Positions 43,453 through 55,085 of a DNA stretch of 64,000 nucleotides are shown here, in pieces. The DNA is from Heterostelium album PN500. Lineage: Eukaryota; Evosea; Eumycetozoa; Acytosteliales; Acytosteliaceae. The stretch is from contig NW_008805074.1 of the NCBI RefSeq assembly GCF_000004825.1, forward strand, positions 124,001 through 188,000, given 5' to 3'. Position numbers and translations under genes: made by a program. Every line of letters begins with the position of its first letter. The stretch's first letter is position 1. The notes beneath the pieces are model-generated. The model worked only from the letters and a program-made list of their open reading frames with translations. It was not told the DNA's origin and ran no database searches.

Positions 43453-45140
43453 TTAAAATATATCTTGTTCAATTTTATGAATATACAATTCTTTACTCAT
43501 GATTGCAGCATAAAATTGTTTAGATGATTGACCAAAGATTAGATAATAATTGTCATCAAGCTTTCGTACAAAGATATTTCTTTTTGTACTGAAACGTATG
43601 TTTGATAGGGATTTTGGAAATTCCGAATCGATATGAACTCTCATATCTGTTGGTAATGAAAGTGATTGAAGTGAGTCTGGTAATAGGCTACTTGGAAATA
43701 GTTCTTTTTGAAACATTGTTTTTTTAACAACCAATTCTTGAACGGTATTTGGGATGATTCTCTCTGCTATCGAATTCTTTGGATAGTAAGTCAGTTTCTG
43801 AACGGACGATGGTATAGCATTCTCAGTGATGATCGCATTCTTATTGTATCGAATAAACAACTCTTTGACACCTATTGGAATAGATCTGATTGGTGCTTTA
43901 ATATCATGGGTGAAATTTAATGTTAATACCTTTATCGCCAGACCATCGAGTGATTCTTGTTTGAGAGCATCGACCGTAAGTGATTCAAATTGATATTGTG
44001 ATCGGTCATGTTTGAATATCTCATCAACATTATACTTTGCCCTTGAGATAGTGAGATGTTTGATCGATGTCGACAAAGAAGAAGTGAGAGTAGTCACTGA
44101 GAATACACTCAGATTTGTTAGTGAACGTGGTAACATATCCAAATCAAACGATTCATTGATACTATGGTTTAGATCACTAAAAGACAATGTTTTCAAATTG
44201 GTGAGTGATTGAATCGATTTCATCCATAAGACAGGCGCATAATTCAAAGTTAAGAGCGTCGTTGGCAATACATCTTCGCCAATGGGGATTTTGACACTAG
44301 AGTAACATAGTTCTTGCAATCCAAAAGGAAGTGATCCAACTTTGAAACCATGCTCATAGTCAACTCCATTGATATTCAAGACTCTAAGCGATGCAGGTAA
44401 TGCACCGACAACAATTGGATGGTTATATGCATCACCAAGAATTAAAGTCTCCAAAGTACTAGGTAGTAAACCTATTCCTATTGGTTGATTGAATGCTAAA
44501 CCAAACTTAAGTTTTATTAACTTTGGTGGGAGATAACCAGGTAACAATGGTTCATCAAAGTCATCGGAGAATGATAGACAAGTCAGATTCACAGGTAGTA
44601 CACAATCTAGACTACAACAATATTTTAATGATCTAATAGAATTGCAATCCGATATCAATTGATAGAGTTTCTTCAGTACACTAGGTTGATAATCAGTGGT
44701 CATTTCTATTTTACTAACATTCATCGTATTGATACTATCTATTTCCATTAATTCAGCTATAGAAATATATTTGATAAAGTAGTATATTAGAATAAGTTAT
44801 TACTTTCATTTAATAAAAACATACAATCGGCTAAATGATAATCGTAATTCAATTTTGTATCAGAAATTATTAGAGTACAATTATTCTTTTGTTTGATTGA
44901 GTTGAAAAGTAATGATTTATACGAATTCAAATAGATACTGTGTTTGTTATTCTCATTAAAGATATTGATCTTGTCGGTGTTAAATGATAGATATCCACTT
45001 CTTTCATTGTACCATCGTTTGCAAACCAATGACAAACAAATTCTATCTACATTATCATCTAATCTCTTTACAATATTTGATAATAAAAGATGTGATATAT
45101 TTACTATTTTATTTGATTCATTATTATTATTATTAATCAT
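43453..45140 (-). CDS. F-box and FNIP-repeat protein, paralog 3
   Basis: Two exons (44825-45140 and 43453-44756) give 539 residues. Very close to paralog 2 in both domains: LSHLLLSNIVKRLDDNVDRI, then FNIP units such as LKFGLAFNQPIGIGLLPSTL and GDAYNHPIVVGALPASLRVL. Its intron contains stops, unlike that of paralog 2. The end of exon 1 differs from the paralogs (HLADS for HLTIA across the splice). Likely SCF adaptor by family. Confidence 0.85.
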
Positions 45141-45239
45141 TCTTTGAATATCAAATCAAAATTAATTTAGAATAAAAAAAATTCCCAAAATATGTTTTTG
45201 TTGTAAGCTAAATCGGGTTGTAAACATTATGACGGTATT

Positions 45240-45897
45240 TTGACCAGGTTGGTGTTTGATGTGGGATTTTTAAGAGAAGATGTTATCATGAGATGTGGTC
45301 GAATTTGATTGGTGAAATAGAAAGTCGGAATTAACTATCGATAAGAGGTGGATTTCTATGTCTGATGATCATCATTTGGCTCTAGATTTGTTTCAGGGTG
45401 GGTAGTATACCATCACCCTCTAAAATATCATTTGCATTTACATTTCTAATATATCGAGGTTGAAAGTGAGTTGATGATCAATAGGTGGTCGTAGATTTGC
45501 TTCAGAGTGGGTGGTAGACCATCAATCAGAATCGGTTTAGCAGATCTGATCTTGATGTCCAGATGTTTGAGATGAACTGCCAATTGGTGCCACAAAGTGT
45601 AGCATAGATTGAGATAAGGCTAGGTGATAGATCTGCATTGGATTTGAGATAGCCAACTGGTATAATAACAAACTTTGGAAGGATCAGAGGATGAAAGTAG
45701 GAATCTGTTGAATATCCACACGTGTTGCGCATCATTACGAAGTTGGATGTCCCATAGCGAGATGCCACCTTTTTGAATCGTAGTTCCAAGATACCAATCA
45801 ACTGACTACTGCCAACCGACAAATTAACAAGATTATATAAGCGAAACAAAAACTTAATAAACAATTCATTATATTTTACAACCATCTTTGAACACAT
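45240..45897 (-). pseudogene. Decayed leucine-rich/FNIP-like gene end
   Basis: A minus-strand frame of 123 codons (45526-45897) and weaker stretches to about 45240 contain leucine-rich pieces such as LVNLSVGSSQLIGILEL and, in another frame, ILIDGLPPTLKQIYDHLLI. This looks like the remains of an LRR or FNIP-type F-box gene next to the intact array. No F-box exon is present and the frame is broken near 45526 and 45440. Confidence 0.5.
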
Positions 45898-45948
45898 AAC
45901 TATTTATTTATTATAACATCATTCTTTCACTACTACACTATGTCGTTA

Positions 45949-46505
45949 CTACCACAGTTTAACGGTGTTTCCAACACCACCACGTAACCATGGTTGTACA
46001 GCTCTGGTATTTTTCATTGTGTTTTTATACTTCTTGGAGTCGATGAACGAATTGGAGTTGGACGACCACAGGTACCAAGACAGTATCTTATAGAGTTTCT
46101 TGACTTCCTCATCGGTAAATCTATCGAAGCACATGTTGTAGGCAATACTCCTAAAGTGCAAAAGCATTTATGTGCATTTAAAAAAATGCACTATTAATAA
46201 ATTAATTATTACAACAATTGTAGGTGATCTTAGAGAGAGTGTAGCTTTTGACTATGGCCATCTTGGACGTAAAGTGACACCAGTTGTTTTCCAACGGACA
46301 AGGTCCTTTAATAGAGTTGATTAGAAAATCAAGCGAATGATGCAATCCTTCGGAAGTGAAGTACATACCAGGTATCTTTCAGCGGATGTAGATATAGGTC
46401 CGTTGTTAATGATCGGTGGGTACGTTTTCTCGTCTGTGTGATCACCAATTTTATAATGAATGACTTGGTTGTATTCACCAGGGACGAGGTGGCATCGCAG
46501 AACAT
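45949..46505 (-). mobile_element. LINE remnant, late reverse-transcriptase region
   Basis: The last frame (45949-46167) reads FTDEEVKKLYKILSWYLWSS, then AVQPWLRGGVGNTVKLW. The pattern of a Phe/Tyr-x-Trp after an amphipathic helix, then a Gly-Gly-hydrophobic-Gly turn near a Leu-Trp, is typical of the end of LINE reverse transcriptases. Upstream (46200-46430) other frames give YLGMYFTSEGL and KMAIVKSYTLSKITYN, which fit the YLG and S-K-x-x-Y blocks just before it. The element is decayed in several frames and cut at both ends. It lies about 100 bp 3' of the tRNA-Ala gene. Confidence 0.6.
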
Positions 46506-46609
46506 ATCAAATTACGCAGTTTGGTATTTAGAACTCACTTCTGAAAGTCGTACCCCACTTATCTTTTTTTTATCCGCATGCGGTAACAAAATATTTAAAA
46601 TGTTTTATG

Positions 46610-46681
46610 TGGAGAAGCCGGGTATCGATCCCGGTTTTCAAGCATGCAAAGCTAGCGTTCTACCATGTATACCACTTCCCC
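46610..46681 (-). tRNA. tRNA-Ala, anticodon UGC
   Basis: On the minus strand the acceptor GGGGAAG pairs with CTTCTCC including a G3:U70 wobble, the known identity pair of tRNA-Ala. The anticodon loop is TTTGCAT (anticodon TGC). The T arm is CCGGG-ATCGATA-CCCGG and the discriminator is A. The D arm has one A-A mismatch and the anticodon stem one U-U mismatch, so reduced function is possible. No intron. CCA is not encoded, as expected for a eukaryote. A T run follows within about 35 nt on the 3' side. Confidence 0.88.
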
Positions 46682-46718
46682 TTTCTGTGTTTTTAAAAAA
46701 CAATTATAATATTTTGAG

Positions 46719-46965
46719 ACGTCCATAGCTGTCAAAGATCGGCTCAACTTCTGTTGCAACAATCAACAACATTAACAACTAGCAAAACTTGAATACCAGA
46801 AACTAATCAGAAAATCAAAACAAGACTTAGGTGGAAACAACTCAAACATTCAAGCATATCAATCCAAAATTTAATGTCTGAAGAAGCTAGACGACTTCAA
46901 ACTCATCTGGAACCACCAAACCTGGAACTTCCCAACGCCATCCCACCTCACTAACCAATAAACGA
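46719..46965 (+). mobile_element. Possible LINE tail 5' of the tRNA gene
   Basis: A less AT-rich block begins about 40-50 bp upstream of the tRNA-Ala 5' end. It gives short open stretches such as LDDFKLIWNHQTWNFPTPSH. This looks like decayed coding sequence from a mobile element. The position suits the tRNA-upstream target of dictyostelid TRE5-type LINEs, but I cannot name the family from so little. Confidence 0.35.
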
Positions 46966-47523
46966 ATAACAATAAAATCCATTTGAGTATTCTTCAAGAT
47001 ATGAGAATACTAAAAAACATTTTTGAGACAAGTATTAATTTTGAAAAATGTAAAACATATATATTGTTGTTGTAAGCTATTATATTCTATGTGTGTAATT
47101 TCTGTCTTCTACATATCATCTCAATGCTGATAAAAATTAATTTGATTTTAAAATGTTATGAATACATAGATAGTGTTATTATAATATGTTCATTGACTCG
47201 TATAGTGTTTATTTATCATTAAATCTTTATTTTGTTTAATAATGTCTTGATTTCACCCAACCAACAATCAAAGATTGGTCTTGACTAAAAAATAAAATAA
47301 TTTGCCTTTAATCCACAAGAAATTGATTGATCAAAATTTTTTCCCTCTTTTTTTTAACAATTCTTATAAAAATAATGTTTTAAAAAAAAGCGCCAAAATG
47401 TTTGTTTCATAAAAATTTTGATTTTTTAAATTGAATAAGATAGTTTGTTTAGTTTTGATAGTATTTATTTTTTTATTGTTTTATTTTGTTTAGTAGTTGA
47501 TTTAGTAGATAGTTAGTTAAGTT
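46966..47523. other. AT-rich spacer and SMC2 promoter
   Basis: No gene seen. A/T-rich with several homopolymers just before the SMC2 ATG. Confidence 0.5.
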
Positions 47524-50500
47524 ATGTTTATAGAAGAGATTATATTGGATGGATTTAAATCCTATTCAAAGAGAACAACGGTAGGACCGTTGGATCCAAC
47601 GTTTAATGCAATCACCGGTTTAAATGGTTCGGGTAAATCGAATGTGTTGGATTCGATCTGTTTCGTACTCGGTATAACCAATCTCAAGCAGGTGCGTGTC
47701 AACGATCTACAGGAGTTGGTATATAAACACGGACAAGCAGGTGTCACCAAAGCGAGTGTAACCATAGTGTTCAACAATGAAGATCCAGAGACATCTCCAG
47801 TCGGATATGAATCATCGAAAAGAATAACTGTTACCAGACAAGTAAGTGTTTAGCAGATATCTAAACATAACTAAACTTAACCTAACACTTACACTTGTTA
47901 ATAATCAATCAATCAATCAATCAATTAATCAATCAGATTGCTATTGGAGGTAGAAGTAAATATTTGATCAATGGTATCAACGCTCAGAACAATCGTGTAC
48001 AAAATCTATTCTTGTCGGTGCAACTCAATGTAAATAATCCACATTTTCTTATTATGCAAGGTAGAATCACCAAGGTAATCAATATGAAACCACCTGAAAT
48101 TCTTGGTATGATTGAAGAAGCTGCCGGTACAAGTATGTTTGAAAAGAAAAAGATACAAACACTTGGTATATTAGAAAAGAAATCAAAAAAAGTTGAAGAA
48201 ATTGTTAGAGTATGTAAAAGTTAGATATCATTAATGTTGATATATATATGTTATATTAACTTTATATATATATGATTAGGTTTTAAATGAAGATATTACA
48301 CCAAATTTAAATAGATTGAAAGAGGAATCATCATCTTATATGCAATATACAGCGAGTGTTGATGAACAGGAAAAGTTGTTTAGATTCATCACTGCCTATG
48401 ATTACTCAGAGGCGAATGAAATGGTGCAGAATCAATCGAATGGCATTGAGGATATAAAGAATCAGAAGGAGCAAAGAGTCAAGGAGAAGGAGGAGATCGC
48501 ACTGAACAATGAGAATCTAAAGAAACAATTGAAAAAGATGGAGCGATCCGATAAGGACAACGATATGTCAGAGATGGAATCAAAGAATGAAAAGTGGTCG
48601 AACGACATGGTCAAACATCAGACCAATCTGAAGAACAAGCGCAATGAAATAGAGAAGGAGCGAGCATCTATCAGTGGTCTGGCGCAATCAAAGCAGGAGA
48701 TTGTCACTTCGATCGCCAAGAAGAAGAAGGAACGTGACTCGCTGAGTGCCAAGATCAAGGATATCGTTGGTGAGAACGAACAGCTCGCCGAGAAGCTAAA
48801 GACCAGTCAGAAGAAGTTGAACGATTTCAATGCCGGTATCATAGCGGATGGTGACACTGAGAATGGTAGTTTCACAGAGCAGTTGATGGAGGCAAAGCGT
48901 GTGGCGGTGGAAGCGGCATCCGAGTACAAACAGGCAGAGATAAGAATCAAACATCTCAGTGGCGAGCTACAACAAAAGAAAAAGATGAAACAGGATACCA
49001 TTGACCATGCCAAGATGCAAGAGGAATACAATGCGGTTGCCAAGGACGTCGAGAAGCTGAAGAAGGAGTTGGAGTCGGTTGCGTTCAACGCCGAGAAGCT
49101 GGAGGAGCTACAAACCAGGAAGCGTGACACCGAACCAAAGGTGTTCCAGCTCAGCGAGAAGGTGGGGATCATGGCCGCACAGATGTCGGGAATGGAGTTT
49201 AGCTATAGCGATCCGAGCCGTGACTTTGACCGCTCGAAAGTACGTGGTGTCGTTGCCAATTTGATTACGTTGCGTGACGCCGACACTGCGACGGCACTCG
49301 AGATTTGTGCCGGTGGCAAACTCTACAATATCATTGTCGAAGACGAACAGACTGGTAAGGCGTTGCTTGCCAAGGGTGAGTTGAAACGTCGTGTTACTTT
49401 CTTGCCGTTGAACAAGATCGACAAGCGAACTATCGAGTCAGAGAAAGTGAATCGCGCCAAAAGCTTGGTTGGAAAAGACAATGTTAAACCGGCAATCGAT
49501 TGGATTCAGTACGATAAGAGTCTTACCAATGCAATGAACTTTGTGTTTGGTACTACTTTTATTGCGAAGGACAAGAAGCAAGCGCATGATGTTGCGTTCG
49601 ATCCGGCTGTGCGTGTAAAAACTATCAGTTTGGACGGTGACGAGTACAATCCTGCCGGTACACTTACGGGTGGTTCCAAGTCACAGTCGGGTTCGGTGTT
49701 GTCACACATCCAAAAGTTGAATGAAATGAACGGACAACTCTCGGGGTTACGTGGCGAACTGGAAAAGGTCAACTACGAGCTGGCCAAGTTGCAAACCGGT
49801 GCCGACAAGCATCGATCACTCAGCCAGATACTGCAGTTGAAGGAGCACGAACTGTCGTTGATCAACTCGCGTCTGAATTTGAATCCACATCATCAACTGG
49901 TAGAGAGTATCAAAGAGATTGAAAAGAAGATCGAAGACGACACACTCCTCTTGAAACAATCGAAACAACGTGAGTCGGATTCACTCAAGAAACAAGCGGA
50001 ACTCGAGAAACAAAAGAACAACTTCCAATCGATTCGTGACCAGCAATTGAAAGCTATCGAAAAGACACTGGCCGACACGAAGGAGTCATTCAACCGATCC
50101 AACAAGATCGTGAAGAACGAGCAACAAGTCATTGAGAAGACAACTCTCGAGATTGAAGAGTTGGAGTTGGAACTGAAAGTGTTGTCCGAGCAGACCTCTG
50201 GTAATGAATCAACAGTTGCCGCAATGGAAAAGGAGTTGGCAGCGTTGGAACAAGATGCAGAGAAACTCAAAGACAACCTCGACAATCTCCGACAGTCGCT
50301 GGCCACCAAGAGAGAGGAGATCAAACGTCAATCCGAAAAGTACAATCAACTCACCAACGAAATCGATCAGAATCAACGTCGTTCCGGTGAAATCGACTTG
50401 GAACTCAAGAAACTGGAACACAAACTCGAAAGATCTCAAAAGGATGGTAAAGATGCTGAAAAGAGAATAATAGATATGAATAATAGATATAAGTGGATTA

Positions 50501-51448
50501 AATCAGAGAAACAGTAAGTAATTTTAATTTTAAAAAAAGTAATCATTAACAATTTAACTTATCATCATTATTATAGTATGTTTGGTAAACCAAATACAGA
50601 ATATGATTTCAATTCAACAAGTATTAAATCAGCAAAAAATAGATATAATCAGCTACAATCTGAATTGGAGAAACTATCAAAGAATGTTAACAAAAAAGTT
50701 ATTTCTATGTATGAAAAGTAAGTAAATCTCAACTTTTATTCTTGTTTCCTCTAAAGAAAAAACAATTGATTACTAATTTTTATGTTATTAATAAAGGGTT
50801 CAACAGGAATATGCTGATTTGGTTGCAAAGAAGAATATAGTTGAAAAAGATAAAGAAAAGATTGAAAAAGTTATTTTCGAATTGGATGAAAAGAAAAATG
50901 AAAGTTTAAAGACAACTTGGAAATCTGTTAATAGGTATGTATTTATTTAATAATAATTATAAATCTATATATTTAGACTATTAATACATTAATTATTAAT
51001 TTTATTTTATTTTTTTAAAAGGGATTTTGGTGAGATCTTTTCAACGCTATTACCAGGTACCAAAGCAAAGTTACATCCGATCGAAGGTGATGGTAAGCTA
51101 GATGGTTTGGAGGTGAAGGTGGCATTCGGTGACGTCTGGAAAGAGACATTGAGTGAGTTGAGTGGTGGACAGAAATCATTGTTGGCACTCTCACTGGTAC
51201 TGGCGCTATTGAAGTTCAAACCGGCACCGTTTTACATTCTCGATGAAATCGATGCTGCCCTCGATCTCTCACACACCCACAACATCGGTACCATTCTAAA
51301 GACCAGATTCTCAACCTCACAATTCATAGTGGTCAGTCTCAAAGAGGGTATGTTTAACAATGCCAACGTATTGTTCCAAACCAACTTTAAAGACGGTGTA
51401 AGTGGTATCTCTAGAATTGTTACCAACGATCCAAAGAAAAAGAAATAA
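47524..51448 (+). CDS. smc2: Condensin subunit SMC2
   Basis: Six exons (47524-47841, 47937-48209, 48280-50513, 50577-50717, 50797-50934, 51022-51448) give 1176 residues, the standard SMC2 length. SMC2 pairs with SMC4 as the ATPase core of condensin, which compacts mitotic chromosomes. N-terminal head: [18 protein letters not shown] and the Walker [10 protein letters not shown] at about residue 32. Long coiled coils flank a hinge at about 510-670 ([27 protein letters not shown]). The C-terminal head has the ABC signature [12 protein letters not shown] at about 1078 and Walker [30 protein letters not shown] and [20 protein letters not shown] separate SMC2 from other SMCs. Intron 1 contains an AATC microsatellite. 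Confidence 0.96.
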
Positions 51449-51846
51449 TCAATTCAAATCAAATCGATCAATCAATATAGTAGATTAGTAGTTTACTTTA
51501 TTTCAACAACAACATATGAATAAATAATTTTTGTAAATTATAAATATAAATAATAATATCTTTTTTTTTTTGTTTATTTTTTTTAAAATTTTTAAAGAGC
51601 CAGAATTTTCCATTCAAAATTATCTTGAAAAAAAAAACAAAATATCAATAATATATTTTTAAAAAAAAAAAAAAACACACAAAAACTAGTTTGTAATTGT
51701 TGTTGTTTTTATATTAATTATCATTAACATTATCATTTTTGTTTAGATAACTATACTATACTTGTTGTTATATAATTAATATAATTAATAGTATAGTATA
51801 ATTGTTTGAAACAAAAGTTAGTTAGTTAAAAGAAGAAACTGAAAAA
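51449..51846. other. AT-rich spacer without an ATG for the next gene
   Basis: About 400 bp with long T and A runs. I searched it for an upstream exon of VPS41; the only ATG is at about 51513 (ATGAATAAATAA) and is followed at once by a stop. Confidence 0.5.
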
Positions 51847-54800
51847 GTGGCTAGTATAAATAATAATCATTATCAGCAACACATTGCTGATGACGATGAA
51901 GATGAATATGAAGAGGTAGAATATGAGGTTGAATACGTAGAGGAGGAAGTTGAAGAGGAAATAGAGGTAGATGAACATGGTAATCAAATAATAACACAAA
52001 CAGTAGTACATAGTAATAATAATAACAACAATAATAATAGCAATGTAAATGGTAAATCTAATGGTCATACTCAGCAGGTGGATGACGATGGTGAAGAGTA
52101 TGAAGAGGTCGAAGAGGAAGTCGATGTTGAGGACGATGACGAAGACGACGGTGAGGAAGCAGAGGAATATATTGAAGGTGGTCAAGAGGAAGATATCGAA
52201 CCGATACTGAATTACACTCGTTTCGGAAATGGTGTCACCGAGATTCTAAAGAAAGACGCAGCGAGTTGCATGGCTGTACATCCAAAATTCATAGTTTTAG
52301 GTACTCATTGGGGTTCAGTTTCGATTCACGATTTCGAAGGAAACAAAATAGAGAGATTCGACTCTCATTCCGCTACAATTACAGAGATTGCAATTGATCC
52401 TTCCGGTGATTATATTGCTTCTTGTTCTGAAGATGGTAAGTACTAGTTGGAAACTAACCTAATAATCATTTGCACCTGCGCATAAGTTATTAACAAACAA
52501 ATTTGTTTCATACTCTTTTAGGTAAAGTTATTATTAATCCATTCGATAGATCAGGTGAAACTATGACATTTTCATATGTTAGACCTATTACAGCGATTGC
52601 ATTGGATCCAGAGTTTGCACATAAGAATACCAGACAGTTTGTTACTGGTGGCAAGGGTGGTCAGCTCATTTTGAATTCAAAGGGTTGGTTTAGATCGAAG
52701 GAAACGGTGATACATCAGGGTGAAGGTCCGATCTACGCGATCAAGTGGTGTGGCAATTTCATAGCGTGGGCGAATGAGCACGGTGTAAAGATATACGATT
52801 GCAGTACGAACATGAGAATTGCGCATATTCCTCGTAAGGAAGGATCACCGCGTGGCGAACTTTTTAGATGTTGTCTGTGTTGGGAACGACCGGACACATT
52901 GATTATTGGATGGGCGAAATCGGTGGAGGTCATTCAGATAATTGAGCGTGTCGAAGCCAGTGGCGCTGCGGCAAAGATTGCTCAGATCACCAATCAGTTC
53001 TCAACGAAATATTGGATCAGTGGAATCGCTCCGTTTGGCGAGGATCTTGTTATTCTGGGATATAAGGACGGCGCTATCGAGGGACATTCCGAGCCGTCCG
53101 CCACTGCCGCCACACCAAAGATGTCGTCGCCAAACAACGCGACTGGCGCGTGGAACCAGGGTCGTGTCGACCAGGCAGAGAAACCATCGATCTACATCGT
53201 CTCGAGAAAGACCAATCAGGCAATCACAACCGATCATCTCAATGTCAATGGATTCGAACACTACAAGGCAACAGACTACCGACTGGATTACAACACTGCG
53301 GAATCGATATTTTATATAGTTTGTCCAAAGGATGTGGTCACTGCCAAACCCAGAAATCTTGAGGATCACTTAAAATGGCTGATGGACAAGAATCGCTATG
53401 ACGAAGCACTCGAGGAAGTCGAGAAAGACATGAAGACAATCAAGTCGTTGCCACCCGCGAAAATTAAGGAGATCGGTGAAAAGTATATGGAGCATCTACT
53501 GGAGACCAAAGATATTCGAAAGGCTGCCAGTTTGTGCCCCAAGATTTGTCAGCGTGATAAAGACCTCTGGGAGAAGTGGATCGCACGTTTCTTTAAGCTT
53601 GGCGGTCTGCAACCACTCTGTCCTTACATTCCGATTGGCAATCCAACGTTGAGTGCCGACGTCTACGAGGTTTGTTTGAATAGTTTCCTACAGAAGGATC
53701 CAGATTCATTCCTAAAGATTGTCAACGAGTGGCCAAGCAATCTTTACAACATACAGAATATCATTACGGCTGTGAATGACCGGCTGTCTATCAACAAGAA
53801 TGAAACCATCATGATTGCTCAAGCACAGCTGTACACACTGGATAATCAACTCGACAAGACACTCGACATCTTTTTAAAGTTGAAGCGTGGTAATGTCTTT
53901 GAACTGATCAAGCAGAACGAGAAGCTCTTTGATTCCATGCAAAACAAGGTTGCTCTACTCATTGATTTCAATAGAGACGAAGCCATCAATCTGCTGGTTG
54001 CCAACACTGACAAGATTCCAATCAAGACGGTGGTCAATCAGCTCGGACACAAACCAGAATACATTCACCACTATCTCCACACGCTATTTACCAAAGACTC
54101 GAGAATCGGTATGGATTTCCACGAGATGCAAGTGGCACTCTACGCTCAGTACGATCCAAAACTACTGCTACCGTTCCTCAAGAACAGTATTTCCTACAAT
54201 CTCGACAAGGCATTCCAGGTTTGCAAAGAGAAGAATCTATATGAAGAGATGGTGTATATTTTAGGTAGAATGGGTAGTGCTAAGGAAGCACTCAATCTCA
54301 TTCTCGATAAGCTCGGTAGAATCAAAGATGCCGTCGAGTTTGTAGAGCAACAGAAGGATAACGATCTCTGGGACTACTTTATCAACAAATCCATTACAAA
54401 TCCACGTTATGTATCGGAGCTACTAGAGAATATCGGTAGTAATGTCGATCCTATCAAGTTGATTCGTTTGATTCCCGATCGAATGGAGATTCACAATCTT
54501 CGTAATCGTTTGGTCAAGATTCTCAGTGACTACAACCTACAGATGTCACTCAGAGAGGGTTGTAAAGAAATTTTAAAGAGCGATTGTGTCTATCTGTCAG
54601 AGACACACTTGCAAGCTCTCAAAGCCGGTCATAGTTTGGAGGAAGACGCCAAGTGTGCCACTTGTAACCAATCGATCGTCACTATCAAACCGGATTGTGC
54701 CATTGTACTCTATTTCTGTAATCATGCTTACCACAACCGTTGTCTAAAGACATCGGAGCAAGCTGCCAACACTCAACAAACCAATCAATCCAATCAATCC

Positions 54801-54896
54801 AAACAACCAGCATACGATCAACTTGAATTTGGTTTCTGTCCAATTTGTCAGTCCAACGCAAACAAAGTTAGTAAAGGTTCAAGAAAGATTGGTTAA
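51847..54896 (+). CDS. vps41: Vacuolar sorting protein VPS41 (HOPS subunit)
   Basis: Two exons (51847-52435, 52522-54896) give 987 residues. VPS41 is the HOPS tethering subunit for late endosome and lysosome fusion. After an acidic low-complexity head (residues about 15-120) comes the strongly conserved NGVTEILKKDAASCMAVHPK, then a WD-type propeller (SEDGKVIINPFD across the intron), a CHCR/clathrin-like helical region and a C-terminal RING-H2: CATCNQSIV at about 907, FCNHAYHNRC, CPICQSN. The start is a problem: the expected initiator lies at a GTG (51847) in AAAAAGTGGCTAGT, and there is no in-frame ATG until residue about 140, inside the conserved part. Either GTG is used, or a base or exon is missing from the assembly. 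Confidence 0.93.
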
Positions 54897-55085
54897 TATA
54901 ATATTGCAAATTTTTTTAATATAATTTTATTAAAATATATTATAAAAAAAAATATATAAAAAAAAAAAGAAATGTAATCTATATTCTTTAAAATCTAAAT
55001 ATAAATCTATAACATATATATTTTCTTTAATTTTGTTTTTTTTATTATTTTTTTTTATTATTAAATTATTATTATTATTTTATTT

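Noticed and set aside
46438-46728. Plus-strand 96-codon frame
   Set aside because: It runs through the tRNA-Ala gene and the edge of the LINE remnant, so it is a chance opening.
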